Made by a program: the position numbers and the translations under genes
The notes under the pieces: generated by a model
Database searches by the model: none
What the model was told of the DNA's origin: nothing
Seen by the model: only the letters and a program-made list of their open reading frames with translations
Part shown: positions 11,047 through 21,334 of the stretch, piece after piece
How the letters are laid out: every line of letters begins with the position of its first letter
Position numbering within the stretch: position 1 is the first letter of the stretch
Assembly: GCA_023231475.1 (NCBI GenBank)
Contig: JALJEE010001641.1
Span: 1-22,989, forward strand
DNA from: Seison nebaliae
Taxonomy: Eukaryota; Rotifera; Pararotatoria; Seisonacea; Seisonidae
Length of the DNA: 22,989 nt
Direction: 5' to 3'

Positions 11047-11949
11047 ATTCAAAAATTTATTATATTAGATATGATCTTACGATATTTCTCCATCATATTC
11101 TTTGGAGCTAACCAACTCCACTTGCCAATGATACTTTATCTCCACCTCTTCACCACCAGTAGAAACTACAACAATTATTAGATAATTTTCTTTTTCTTCT
11201 TTTAGAATCTCTTGTTTTTCTATTATATTTGCAACACCATTACCTCATCGTCACAACACAGTTCGTGTGACGGAAATTTATCTATTTAATTTATCCTTTT
11301 CTCTATTTCCCATTCCTATACGTTCAACCATTCTCCTTATCTTTATACAAAACTTTTGTGATAGCTTTCTTTTTTCTCTTCTTTTCCATTTCACTTCTTC
11401 ATAATCTTTAACATTCGAGTATTGTCGGTCATTTTCAAGCAAACAAATGTTTTTAAAAGAATCATCATTTTGTTTTATTATCAATTTCGATATCAATATT
11501 TCTTCAATAAATTTTTTTTGATTTTTTCCATAAGTAAGTCGAGTGGGCAACCATGAGACACCACTACACATTCTCACTGACGTAATTACTATTGTAATTA
11601 ACTGACTTCGACTAAGGATAAAAAAATTTACACATCTCTTTAACTTTATTTTTCCTATCTCCACGATTTTTTTGGAGTCAAACGGCGGATGCGAACGCGT
11701 ACCATTCCCTTGTGAGTTAATAATAAACTTTTAGCCAACAAAATCGGAAAACGATCAACACTTTTTAGTAATTACACTTTTTACTTCATTTTTCTTCAAC
11801 TAACTCATTTACTTAATATATGTCTACCTCAATCACATGATATATTTTATAACAGATAAATTCTTGACGTAATCTTTTTAAATTGATGCATTGACCGATA
11901 TATGTTCTTTTCGGATTAGTTAAATCGGATTTTAGATTAAAAAACAAAT
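11047..11949. other. 3' flank of the kinase gene
   Basis: AT-rich, with pyrimidine-rich stretches. An AATAAA at 11722 could end a long 3' UTR. A 128-codon minus-strand open frame at 11278-11664 is Lys/Arg/Ile-rich and matches nothing I know, so it is not called as a gene. Confidence 0.4.
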
Positions 11950-12525
11950 ATTTAAGTTGACACAAATATTTATTCTAGTGAATAGTAGAAAATATCGTTT
12001 CAATATTAGTTTTCGTGTATCCAAGACGTTTCTACTTAATCATTCTATTTTATAATATTCTAATAAGAATATAAGATCAAAATAGATAAGAAAAGTTTTA
12101 TTAAAAGTTATTGGTGTATATTTGTTGCATATTTGCATACTTAAGATAAGTTATACATGGAAGAATATGGAGGATTACAAAATGTTATCTACCAACATTT
12201 CTGAAGAAATGATGAGTGGATGATCATCTATGGAGGAAGAAAAGTTGGATTATATGGAATTTGGGAAATAGTTATGATATTATGTGCCAATAGTTAAATT
12301 AAATCATTTCAGAATCATGAGAACTAATGGACAAGATATGCGATTGTTAATTCGTGATACGATCGTAGAATTGAATGGAATAATGATGGAGAATTTTGAA
12401 CTGTCACCGGAATATATCGATGGGGACAAATTTAACCCGCATACTTTCAAATATGTTGATCTTATTTAATATTTCCAAATTCACATTTAGTCGTAATGAA
12501 TTTTTAAGTAGTAATCATAGTCTTT
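11950..12525 (+). repeat. Right arm of the inverted lectin-locus duplication
   Basis: The plus strand matches the reverse complement of about 985-1260 (5' flank) at 11950-12200, then jumps to the equivalent of about 355 near 12235 and runs to about 12525. About 630 bp between these parts, holding the promoter, signal peptide and most of the lectin domain, is missing. Small gaps and scattered substitutions are present in the flank, and fewer in the coding tail. Confidence 0.75.
12237..12469 (+). pseudogene. Truncated copy of the lectin-like gene
   Basis: The 3' part of the gene at 131-811. It begins near KVGLYGI, where the second lectin cysteine codon has become Trp (GIWE). The frame then shifts and meets a stop before 12300, and resumes as a clean 57-codon tail from NHFRIMRTNGQDM to KYVDLI at 12469. 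Only five residues of that tail differ from the parent. There is no signal peptide and no promoter counterpart, so it is unlikely to be expressed as a secreted protein. Confidence 0.75.
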
Positions 12526-13854
12526 TAACTAATATCGGGAATATATATTTGTTGTTCTACATTTGTTATCAGTAAGTTCTTTATAGAATTGTTATCAAGT
12601 AGATATTTTGGCCGATGAAGAAATGAAAATGAATATGTTCGTCGTTAAACGTTTCAAAGTGTCGAAAGCTTAATATCCGCCGTTTCTATCTTTGCCATCA
12701 ATCTATTTTGCAGTTTAAATTGGTCTAAAATTGATCTCTAAATTTATGTACAACTCGTTAATTACAAATCAATGCAACAATGGTGTAATATGCGATTTCT
12801 ATATTAGTTTTGGCTTATAAGGCTTTGTTAGTTAGGTACATATGTATGAGGTATATCAATGAATCGTATATACTACCATTATTGCATTGATTTATAATTT
12901 GTGGGTTTATTTACCGTTACTAACACTAATTAGTTATTACTGTTTTTTTCACATATCTTCTTTTAACATTTTAATAATTTTTATCTTTAATTTCATTTCT
13001 TGCCCGTCGAAGCCTTTCCCTGTGAGCTACGTTTAGAAGCCTATCAACAATTAGGAATATTTCAATCACCAATTCAATATTATTTAAGTTATTCCATGAT
13101 CATCATTCTCACGCGAACGATTAAATAAAGATTACAGTATTCTGGAGAGTATTACACATTATAACAATTCAATCATTTTTTCATTCCTATTTATTTCATT
13201 AAAGAACATAACAATATTACAAACTAAACGGAAATTCAAAAATTTTATTTAGTCAAGTTGATAAGATAGAGAAAATTTAACGAGATCCATGATAAACTGT
13301 CATTGATAAGGTAAAAAAACATTGAATATTAATATAAATTCCGGATTTTATACCCTTACTCAAAAACATCAGTAATGGACATAATTAAGTTGAGATTGAT
13401 ATTATTGATGACTTGATATTAAAATTAAAATATAAAAAATTAAAATGTTTAAGAGTATTCTTAATAAGATACTTTTAACTCACAAGGGAGACTTTGTCAA
13501 GTAAAATCAAGTAATTAAATAGTACAATGAATAAGCGCATTTAATCTGACTTCAGTCAATCAATCCATGATGTACCTCTCCAGTGATGACGATAAAACTA
13601 CCTTTGTTCAATTTTTCATCTTTAAAATTTACAGAATTTAAGATTCAACCAGATTTAATTACTAACAGTTATCATTTGCTTCATACTGATAACCGATTAC
13701 AGGTAATGATTTACGTTTACAAATCAGATCTGAGAATGTAGATTCACATGACTCATAAACGATAGATACGTAATGTTGACTGCTTTTTCCTTGAACAATG
13801 AAAACAGATTTTTGAATGAAATCTATTGAACTAATATTCAAGATGACAAAATTA
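12526..13854. other. Intergenic, with one hairpin repeat
   Basis: No gene is seen. The only structure I find is the inverted repeat at 12760-12901, listed separately. The rest is AT-rich with no coding motif. Confidence 0.45.
12760..12901. repeat. Inverted repeat of about 40-bp arms (MITE-like or hairpin)
   Basis: The left arm (12760-12800) and the reverse complement of the right arm (12861-12901) agree at about 34 of 41 positions. They share ACAAATCAATGCAA on the left against ATAAATCAATGCAA, then AATGGT and ATAT-CGATT. The loop is about 60 bp. It could be a small non-autonomous transposon or a transcribed hairpin. I see no clear target-site duplication. Confidence 0.6.
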
Positions 13855-14576
13855 TTATAATAAAAGAATTCTGACTAACAGAGTCTTTTTGTATTCATTG
13901 GTGTAATATTGGGGTTTGACATCGGAATTCAAACCAAATGTTTCGACATTTACCACGTTTGATAGTTGAAACCAATTTAAAGTGTCAGGACTAACTGAAT
14001 TTTTGAAACGAATTCTCGTTAATACTGTACCACTGTAACTATAAATTTCGTATATTATCTGGAATATTAAAAACAAATTATGATAAATTTTCTTCTGATA
14101 CAAACCTCATTATAATCGGTTGAGGACAAATCTTTATTAAAATAATGATTTGATGATGATGTTAATGACTCTAATGATGGAGGAACAGAATTTGTTCGTA
14201 ACATTGAATCTGTAACTTGACTTGACCATCGATCTCCATTACTGGCAACGATGATGGATAATATTTTCGTCTTAATCACTTTTGTCAATTGAACTTCACA
14301 TCCGACCATTGGAACAATTGCCGGTGTCACAATAACGTCAGTACAACTTTTTGTAAATAATTTGTCATCTTTATTCTTTCTTGCATCCATTTTATCCAAA
14401 TTTAAATTACCAGTTGAAGAACTTTTCGTATAAAAAAAATTTACTTCTCCATTATCTTTATGATCCAAGGCTGATATTTGTGCCAATTGGTTAATTTTTG
14501 ACCGAGGAGCAGATAATTTTGCTCTTACAATATAACCTTGCAAAATGAAGGAAAAACATAAATGATAAAATATCAT
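13855..14576 (-). CDS. Putative secreted protein, unknown family
   Basis: Two exons on the minus strand, 14576-14106 and 14058-13855, joined across a 47-bp intron with donor GTTTGT and acceptor CCAG in phase 0. They give 224 aa. Residues 1-19 (MIFYHLCFSFILQGYIVRA) look like a signal peptide. The mature part is Ser/Lys/Asn-rich, with two cysteines (KSCTDV and GCEVQ) that may pair. Exon 2 gives a beta-rich stretch (YSYSGTVLTRIRFKN, LNWFQLSNVVNVETFG) and ends in RILLL. A clean phase-compatible intron argues for a real gene. I do not recognise the fold and assign no function. Confidence 0.5.
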
Positions 14577-14988
14577 TTTCCTTATAAAACTTATAAAGAA
14601 CTAAACATCGAATAAACTCTAGAAATATTTCAGCATTAACCTGTCTATCGATTTACTACAGAAATCCAATAATTCTGAATAGAAGTAAAATAATAATAAG
14701 GAGTAGAGGAACTGACGCACAAAAACATTTTTGTTATTCAATAATATCATAAATTTTAAATTTCTTTCAAGTAAAACTGGTTTAAAAAGCATTTTTTTTC
14801 ATACAAAAAGATGACGTTGTTATTCACACATTTTCACGGACTAATTGAATTATTCAAAGATAAATTATTATAACTTTTTATGCCTGTTTGTCGCATATCG
14901 TTCTAATGATTTTTTAACATTCAAGAAGTCGCTAACATTCAGGAATCGATATTATGAAATTATTATTTTTTCTTTTATTTAGAACAAT
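14577..14988. other. Intergenic
   Basis: 5' flank of the minus-strand gene and AT-rich spacer up to repeat copy B. I see nothing in it. Confidence 0.45.
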
Positions 14989-15108
14989 AAATCCTCCCGG
15001 GGTAAATAAAGAAGAAAATAAGATAACTCACTAGGTGAATCTTCGGAAATAAATTATTTGGCCTGATCTATTCTTGAAAGCAACAAAGCAGGCACATGAG
15101 ATAATATG
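14989..15108 (+). repeat. Direct repeat copy B, possible LTR end
   Basis: Matches 3495-3614 with about 92% identity and no gaps. Directly after the repeat the sequence reads TGGTGACCGGTGATTT, similar to the TGGTGACC-type primer-binding start that follows the 5' LTR in BEL/Pao elements. I therefore read this as the 3' end of a 5' LTR. Confidence 0.6.
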
Positions 15109-15676
15109 GTGACCGGTGATTTCGTCACCGTATGTTAAATAAATGTACAAATGGAACATAAATGCACTGTTAAAAGGCCAAGTCCAATCCAAGTAGCATA
15201 CGTACTATTCGGTTATATGCTCGATCGTGGGTTCGTAATTTTCGTGCGTTCGATAAGGAGATGGATAGACAATAGAATAAGTCACAACTAAAAGCCACAA
15301 ACAACAGATCGAAGCTTCAGCAGCAGAAGTATCGACATAGTACCTCTATAATTGGAACGATAAGCGCAAGAATATAGATTCGGCGTAAACCTATTTTTTA
15401 TCACTTGTTCAATTATTTTGGAAATGCCACTTGTGATACAAATTGACGATAAGAGTTGACATCTGTACGTGACAATCCGTAACCTTTGTACACCGAAATA
15501 ATAGAGAAGATTCTTAGATTTTTGTAATCGGTTTTATGTAACAATATCTCATTGATATGATCGACGATCAAATTGATGTGCCTATTATCAAGATCAAGAA
15601 TGATGGAAATTCACCGATACTGACGAATCGAAAGATGTTACAATTGAGGAATCGAACATTGATGATTTAAAGAGAT
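15109..15676 (+). mobile_element. Probable BEL/Pao leader fossil
   Basis: Non-coding or decayed sequence after the LTR-like repeat and its primer-binding-like start. No gag or pol domain can be recognised, so the extent is uncertain; it may stop well before 15676, where LINE-related sequence begins. Broken throughout. Confidence 0.3.
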
Positions 15677-16620
15677 TCACAAATTCATTAATCTTAATAG
15701 ATATGGAAAAATGAGATTTGTTCTGTCGTAAGAGAATTTGGAAGAATTGTTCTCAATAGTTGATCTAGAAAATAATTGTTCCTCATTTTTCCTTAACAAA
15801 TCTCTTACAGCTCGCCTGAATATTCTACGTGTCTCTTTCTTTCGAACAAATGATGTATCATCCTTCAACATCAAATACCTTCTATTCGCTGTAATCATAT
15901 CCAACTTAAGATGGTGACAGATTCAATTACATTTAAGCGATTGTATAGATGATCAAAAGAAGTGAAAGTTCTTATTCTTATTGATCGTTTCACATGCACG
16001 TTCCACCTACAGATTAGCTTGACAAATACGATAACAAATTGTCCGCGTCTCTACTTTTACTCTTCGAAGACGTAATTCTTACAATTATTGTTGTTAGCGA
16101 AAGACATAACGCCAGATGGTCGGAAAGAAGAAATTGTTGAGAAACATAACATTCGGTTACTTGATCAAAAATCTTATTCGAGATAAGAAAATGATCGATC
16201 TAGGAACTTCCTCTATTTGGTTTGAAAGTGATTGATTCCTTCTCACAATAAAGTAGATCGATAAAGGAACATTCAAATGATTTACATATATCGTTATGTA
16301 TGTAATAATTGTAGTAATTTATAGTATGGTTGTAATTTAATATACTTGGGAGAGAGGTTAAAATCTCCACCAATCCTTACAGCATCCTTACACTCCTTCG
16401 ACAGAAGTTCGTATAAGCTGTAGGAAGTTCTCAAGTTATTGGAACAATCACCATAAAAATTTACACAATTCAAAATCATTCACATTTATACAATTCACGA
16501 CCTCTTTTGTGGTGGTACGTTTTGTAGGCTGACCATTATTTAGCAGATCGTTTTTTATCTTCTGTATAGCATCCAACATCTCCTCAGAGATGGATGGGGC
16601 GTCAGGAACGATTTCGTCGG
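15677..16620 (-). mobile_element. LINE fragment (APE-type endonuclease part)
   Basis: Read on the minus strand from about 16620, a polar stretch (DAIQKIKNDLLNNGQ) is followed at 16479-16294 by NFYGDCSNNLR...IGGDFNLSP, the GGDFN signature of non-LTR retrotransposon endonucleases. Further on, near 16230-16120, is IDHFLISNK followed by LLSDHLALCLS, matching the S-IDH-L-S and SDH end motifs of that domain. Then comes a basic frame at 15904-15677 (RRAVRDLLRKNEEQ), where a reverse transcriptase would start. Stops and frame changes separate these pieces, and no reverse transcriptase motif is left. A dead, 3'-truncated copy. Confidence 0.65.
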
Positions 16621-17479
16621 AATTCTACTACGATATATTCGATATCAATATTAATGTAAAAAAATTTTTTTTTTGTAATTTTATATTATTTTTATCCATT
16701 TTACTTTTTTATTAATCATCCACATTTTTAACCATGCGTTTCTTTTTTTGATATAAAATGAACAATCTAATTGTAAGACTTCCTTGCTAAACCTAAATAT
16801 TTCAAAACAAAAAAGATTTAAAACGAAGTTATTAATGAAATAAATTGAAAACGAACGAAACATGACAACATGTTATTTAATTTTGAATAATCAAAAATTA
16901 AGTGAAGAAAAGTGAAAACCTAGAGAAAAGATAATTAGTAACAATAATTTTAATTTTCCATAAATTTTAGATTATTCTTGCATAATTAAACGGTGAAAAT
17001 TGCAGTTTTAGCTCATTTCCCTTAGTTTTCTTGAGCGTTTTTTCTCGTTACATTTGTAGTTGTCAGATCATTTCAGGTCATTAATTTTCAACAATTATAA
17101 ATGTCCTCTCTTTTCCATCCAGGACTCCCAAGGGCGTCCATGATTATGTTTATCAGATAGGATAAATTGATATGAGACAGAATAATTTAAAATATAGACT
17201 GATAAAAAAATTAAGAACATAAAATATTCGAATTGATGCTTAATTGTTAAAATGTACACATTAATTTTATTGCAAAATATTTAAGTGATTCCATCAGCAT
17301 AATTAATGGTTGTCATGGGAACGGTAGATATTATCATATTCTGATGAATATTTGATATTCGAACAATTCTATAATTTTCCCTGGAAATTTCTATTCGTTT
17401 CGTTGGAAAAAATGAATATCAAAATGAAATTCGTAAAAAAGAATTAAAAAATTGAATTTAATCAGATTGATGAAATGAA
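16621..17479. other. Intergenic, 5' flank of the NACHT-like gene
   Basis: AT-rich, with an A/T homopolymer pair near 16657-16673. The short minus-strand frame at 16681-16863 has no recognisable content. No clear promoter element. Confidence 0.45.
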
Positions 17480-20400
17480 ATGAGAATGTTTAAAATTCGA
17501 AGAAAATTTAAAGATATCGACAACAAATTGTCATTATATTCCACAAGCGACTATCGAAATAAAAGTGTAAATATCAATGAAGTGAAGATTTTTATTTCTT
17601 CAACTTTTACCGATTTCCATTCGGAGCGCGAACTGTTTGTAAACGAAATTGGCGAATTGGTTGAACGAAAATTGGAATTGGCCGGTATTCCAGTTACAAT
17701 TCAGCCAATTGATATGAGATGGGGTATTCCCCAAGGAACTGATGTTTTTGATGCAGTGAGTATTTGTCTCAACGAAATACAGATATTGGAAGAGGAAACG
17801 AACGGTTCTCCATTTGTTCTCGTACTTCTGGGAAATCGATATGGATATCAGTTAAATAATGCGAAAGTGGCGAACAAATTAGAGGAGAAATATTTCGTGT
17901 TTAATACATTGTCTATTACACATTTAGAAATTTTGAATTCATTGAATAAGTTCAAAAATGGAAATGAGAATGTTTTGATAATGATTCGAAATGATAAATT
18001 TTTAGAAGCGTTAAAAGTGAAAGATGATGAGAACGGAAATATGAGAAAGCTTTTAATGTCACATGATGACGAATATTCCACAATGGAAATGATAGAAAAG
18101 AAGAATATAATACTTATCCAAGAAGTTTCCATTATTTTTTAATTATTGTATTGCAATTTTTTGTTTAAGGAATTAAAGACTAATTTACAGAAGAAATATC
18201 ACCAACAAGCTCATCGATATGATGTGGAGATTAGTGATCATACAAATACTAAACGAGTATTGATTTATTTCATCATTATCCTTAACATTTTATTTCTTTG
18301 AAATTAGTTACAGTTGAAAAAATTAGAAAAGTTCCAAGAGATTGTTATCGATTTCTTTTACAATCGAATCTCTCAATTTTACAAAGAAAATATGAAGAAT
18401 TTCGAGAATGAACTTAATCAATTATATCCGTTTACTATGAACGATTATTTTAAAATGTCCGGTTCTTCAACCGACAAACAAAGTTAATGTCGAAAATCAA
18501 AATTTGAAAATAAATTAAAATTAGAATTTCAGAAGTTGCAAAAGATTTTATACGAAATTTCCAGGTCGAAATACAACAGTCGTCAAAATTTCGTTGAGAA
18601 ACAACTTGGGAAAAGTTCCAGAGAGATTCGACCTCAACAAATTATTGAATCTCAAAGTGGAAGTGGATTGACATATACACTACTTGCTCTAACTACTCAT
18701 CTTTTAAGAAGTACAAGAAATCATACATTCTACTATAAAATCTATTCAAATAATGACATCTTACCACTTTATTATCATCTTTATAATTTTCTTTCAGGAA
18801 GTTCACATTTATAATTTTCTTTTAATTTCAAATTTCGTCAATTAGAATTCTCCGATGAACATTATCCTGATCAACAGAAGTATGTCGAAAAATTAGAACA
18901 AATATTAAAAACTGAATCATTCGATAATTTGAACATTGTCATCGATTCACATTCGACCGTTAATATAATCTTAAAAATTATACTGTTTCTATAATAGAAA
19001 AATGGGTATAACATTTCTATTAGAAATGGGAGAAATTGAAGGAATTTATAAGTCTAGTTGTGGGAAGTTTAAAAGATTCATCATCAATATTTGTTAGTAC
19101 TGAAAATTCAGTGGAAGAATTTGAAAAATTCGAAAAAATTCAATTGCCTCTTATCGAAATTGATGATGGAATTAAATTGTTGGAAGACTATTTCGATAAT
19201 TGTAATAAAGTTAAAATAATATTGCAAATTTCTATTTTATTGATTAATTGTTGGTTTGTCATTTGTTGATAATTGTAGAAATTAACCAAAGAAATGATAA
19301 TTAATATCTGTTCGAAGAAAATAATAGAAAACATTTATTCTATTCAACTTCCAAAATGGACTTTCTTACTCGCCCAATTATTAGAAAAACATGGTGAAAT
19401 AAAAACATTAAATAATTTAATTTCAGCAATTCCAGGTTTGATGCTCATCTTTAAATTTGACGTTGTTAAATATTTGAAATCAGCATCATATGATGAATTA
19501 TTGATGTACTCCATCGATTATAAAATCAAAAGTAATAAACTTTCTAAATTGACGAAAAAAGTTTTAAATTTTTAAAGTTTTTTCTCCCTGAAATTATTGT
19601 AATTTATGAAGATTCTTCACTATCTCACTGCTTTATTTCCATATGGTATGACCGAACAGCATTTGAAAGAAATACTTCAGGAAGATTTTTGTAAAGATTT
19701 CGAGAATGAATCAAATTTGTTTCTTAATATTTTCATAATATATCCAAACAATTTTTAGAAATGATATCATGAAACATGTTGAGTTCGATTCGTTACAATT
19801 CTATATTACGACGAAGAGAACATTGAAAGATGTAGTCAAATATGAAATGATTTATATGAGAAATCAATCGGATTATCAATATCAATTATGTTCTACAAAT
19901 ATTTTTAAAGTTTTCTCAGATCTGTCGATGGTTTCACCCTATAAAATTTAGTGTTTGAATACATATTTTGAATTGACCGATCACAATCGTAAAATGATTA
20001 ATGGTACAATCCTACGGTATTTTTCGAAGAAAATTCAAGAAGAAAACACTCTTAAACTATTCCATTACCTTTTCATTTCTATTCAACAAAGTTCCACATT
20101 TTCGACTGTTACGTATCAATAATGAATTGTGAAAGGTAAAAGTTGGAAGGAAATTTATCTAATGACGAAATTCAATCGTTTGTCCTTACTCAATTATCCG
20201 CCATATGAATGGAGAACTATCTTCAATGTTAGATATTTTGTTCTTTTTGATTCGAAAAGGTTCAACTTTTCTAACTAAAGCAACAACGATGCACATCGTA
20301 TGTAATAAAGGATGATACGATAATCAAATATTGTAAAGGATGTTTAACAAAAGTCAATCCTAAATTACCAATGATATTGCCCAATAATCAAATTTGTTTT

Positions 20401-20692
20401 GTTTGTCATAATTACTTCCATATCGGTTAAAATTATTGTTAAATTCTTTCTATTAACGAATCTCACAGGAAGTCAATGCAATGCTGCTCTATGTGCGCAA
20501 CATTCTATTCAATTTAACTTGAGACAAAATGCGTGTTTCTTGTGCCAACAATTAATTACGAATGAGAAGGACACAACTCTCTCACGTAAGATTTGCAATG
20601 ATTGCTCTGTTCACAATAAGCGAAGATGCTGCATAACGAATGTGCTGAATATGCATGAATTCCGCTCATTCTTTCTTTTCGGTCATATTTAA
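17480..20692 (+). CDS. DUF4062/NACHT-like STAND protein with Cys-rich tail
   Basis: Exons 17480-18124, 18170-18256, 18314-18482, 18525-18800, 18846-18958, 19024-19209, 19279-19560, 19612-19718, 19759-19909, 19952-20090, 20136-20227, 20281-20425 and 20469-20692 give 871 aa with every phase fitting. An in-frame stop precedes the ATG. Residues 35-123 resemble DUF4062 of TEP1/NPHP3-like proteins (VKIFISSTFTDFHSERELF, DMRWGI, LGNRYGY). Residues 335-590 sit where the NACHT ATPase belongs. At the Walker A site the text is SQSGSGLTY (343-351), with Leu349 in place of the essential Lys; NIVIDSHS (422-429) is Walker B-like. LTALFPYGMTEQHLKEIL (from about 590) matches the helical segment after NACHT. 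Residues 750-852 carry CxxC pairs (767/770, 788/791, 820/823, 840/843) in place of WD40 or TPR repeats. ATP hydrolysis is doubtful, and partners are unknown. A few acceptor choices, such as 18169 versus 18190, are uncertain but keep the frame. Confidence 0.75.
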
Positions 20693-20748
20693 GTTTTCAT
20701 TTCGCAAAAATTCATAAATTTTTTTATATCCATAACATATCCTCGACG

Positions 20749-20754
20749 ATTAAA
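20749..20754 (+). terminator. Candidate poly(A) signal of the NACHT-like gene
   Basis: ATTAAA, a common variant signal, about 57 nt after the stop at 20692 and followed by an A-rich run. Weak evidence in AT-rich DNA. Confidence 0.25.
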
Positions 20755-20848
20755 TTATAAAAAAAAAGATAATTATTTCCCTTAAGATACTTTCTTAAGA
20801 TTAAGAGTTATTTTTAAAAGATTTTTATATTAAGTAGCGTTTTGTCCA

Positions 20849-21181
20849 TTAAAAATAAGTTTCTAATTCATCTTGAAATGGTTCATCCTCTTTGAAAAAA
20901 TTATTAGTTTTATATGATGCTGTTTCATACGATGTACATAAATGAGAATTCTCGTCTTTAAAACTCTTAAAGTTTATTTTGAGAGTTGAAATACAATCTT
21001 CTTTTAACGATCGAAAGTTTTCTTCATTATTTAAAAATTTCATCCATTTGTTGTTGAAGTCCAGCAATGTGACAAACTGAAATTCCTTGTTATGATTCTT
21101 CTCAAAATGAACTGACAATTTCTCTTCAAAAGTAATTATGGCATTCCGAAATGTTGAGCCGTTTAAATCATACAATGACAT
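20849..21181 (-). mobile_element. Possible hAT transposase fragment
   Basis: A 110-residue minus-strand frame. The order FQFVTLLDFNNKWMKFLNNEE, a Lys/Leu-rich helix, an acidic KEDEPFQDELETYF end and overall length resemble the segment of hAT transposases with an LDPRFK-type motif ahead of the dimerisation region. Here LDFNNKW stands where LDPRFK would be, so the copy is diverged or misassigned. No BED finger, catalytic part or dimerisation domain is present. A hAT remnant is my best guess; an orphan host exon is the alternative. Confidence 0.35.
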
Positions 21182-21334
21182 TATTATATATACAAATTAC
21201 ATTGTTAGTCGACTCATACAGTCGACTAGATGAACAGCTGAAGTCGGGTTGTTTACATCGACTAACATAAGTTGATCGTTCTGATCATTTAACAGGCATC
21301 ATTCAAGATGCTTCTCAAATGTCATTGTCCAATC
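21182..21334. repeat. Cluster of short GTCGACT palindromes
   Basis: TAGTCGACT (21206-21214) and AGTCGACTA (21220-21228) are exact reverse complements 5 bp apart. GTTAGTCGA (21204-21212) is also matched by TCGACTAAC at 21258-21266. The cluster sits directly upstream of the minus-strand hAT-like frame. It could be a subterminal transposase-binding array or a factor-binding site. Confidence 0.35.

Noticed and set aside
11278-11664. 128-codon minus-strand open frame behind the kinase gene
   Set aside because: Low-complexity Lys/Arg/Ile composition, no domain, no signal peptide, no splice partner; it lies in the likely 3' UTR.
15440-15560. Faint Ty3/gypsy reverse-transcriptase-like text on the plus strand
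   Set aside because: Too short and decayed to separate from chance.
20587-20624. GTAAGA donor-like site inside the last NACHT-gene exon
   Set aside because: Reading through keeps CNDC and the terminal CC, which continue the cysteine pattern, so I kept the exon unspliced.
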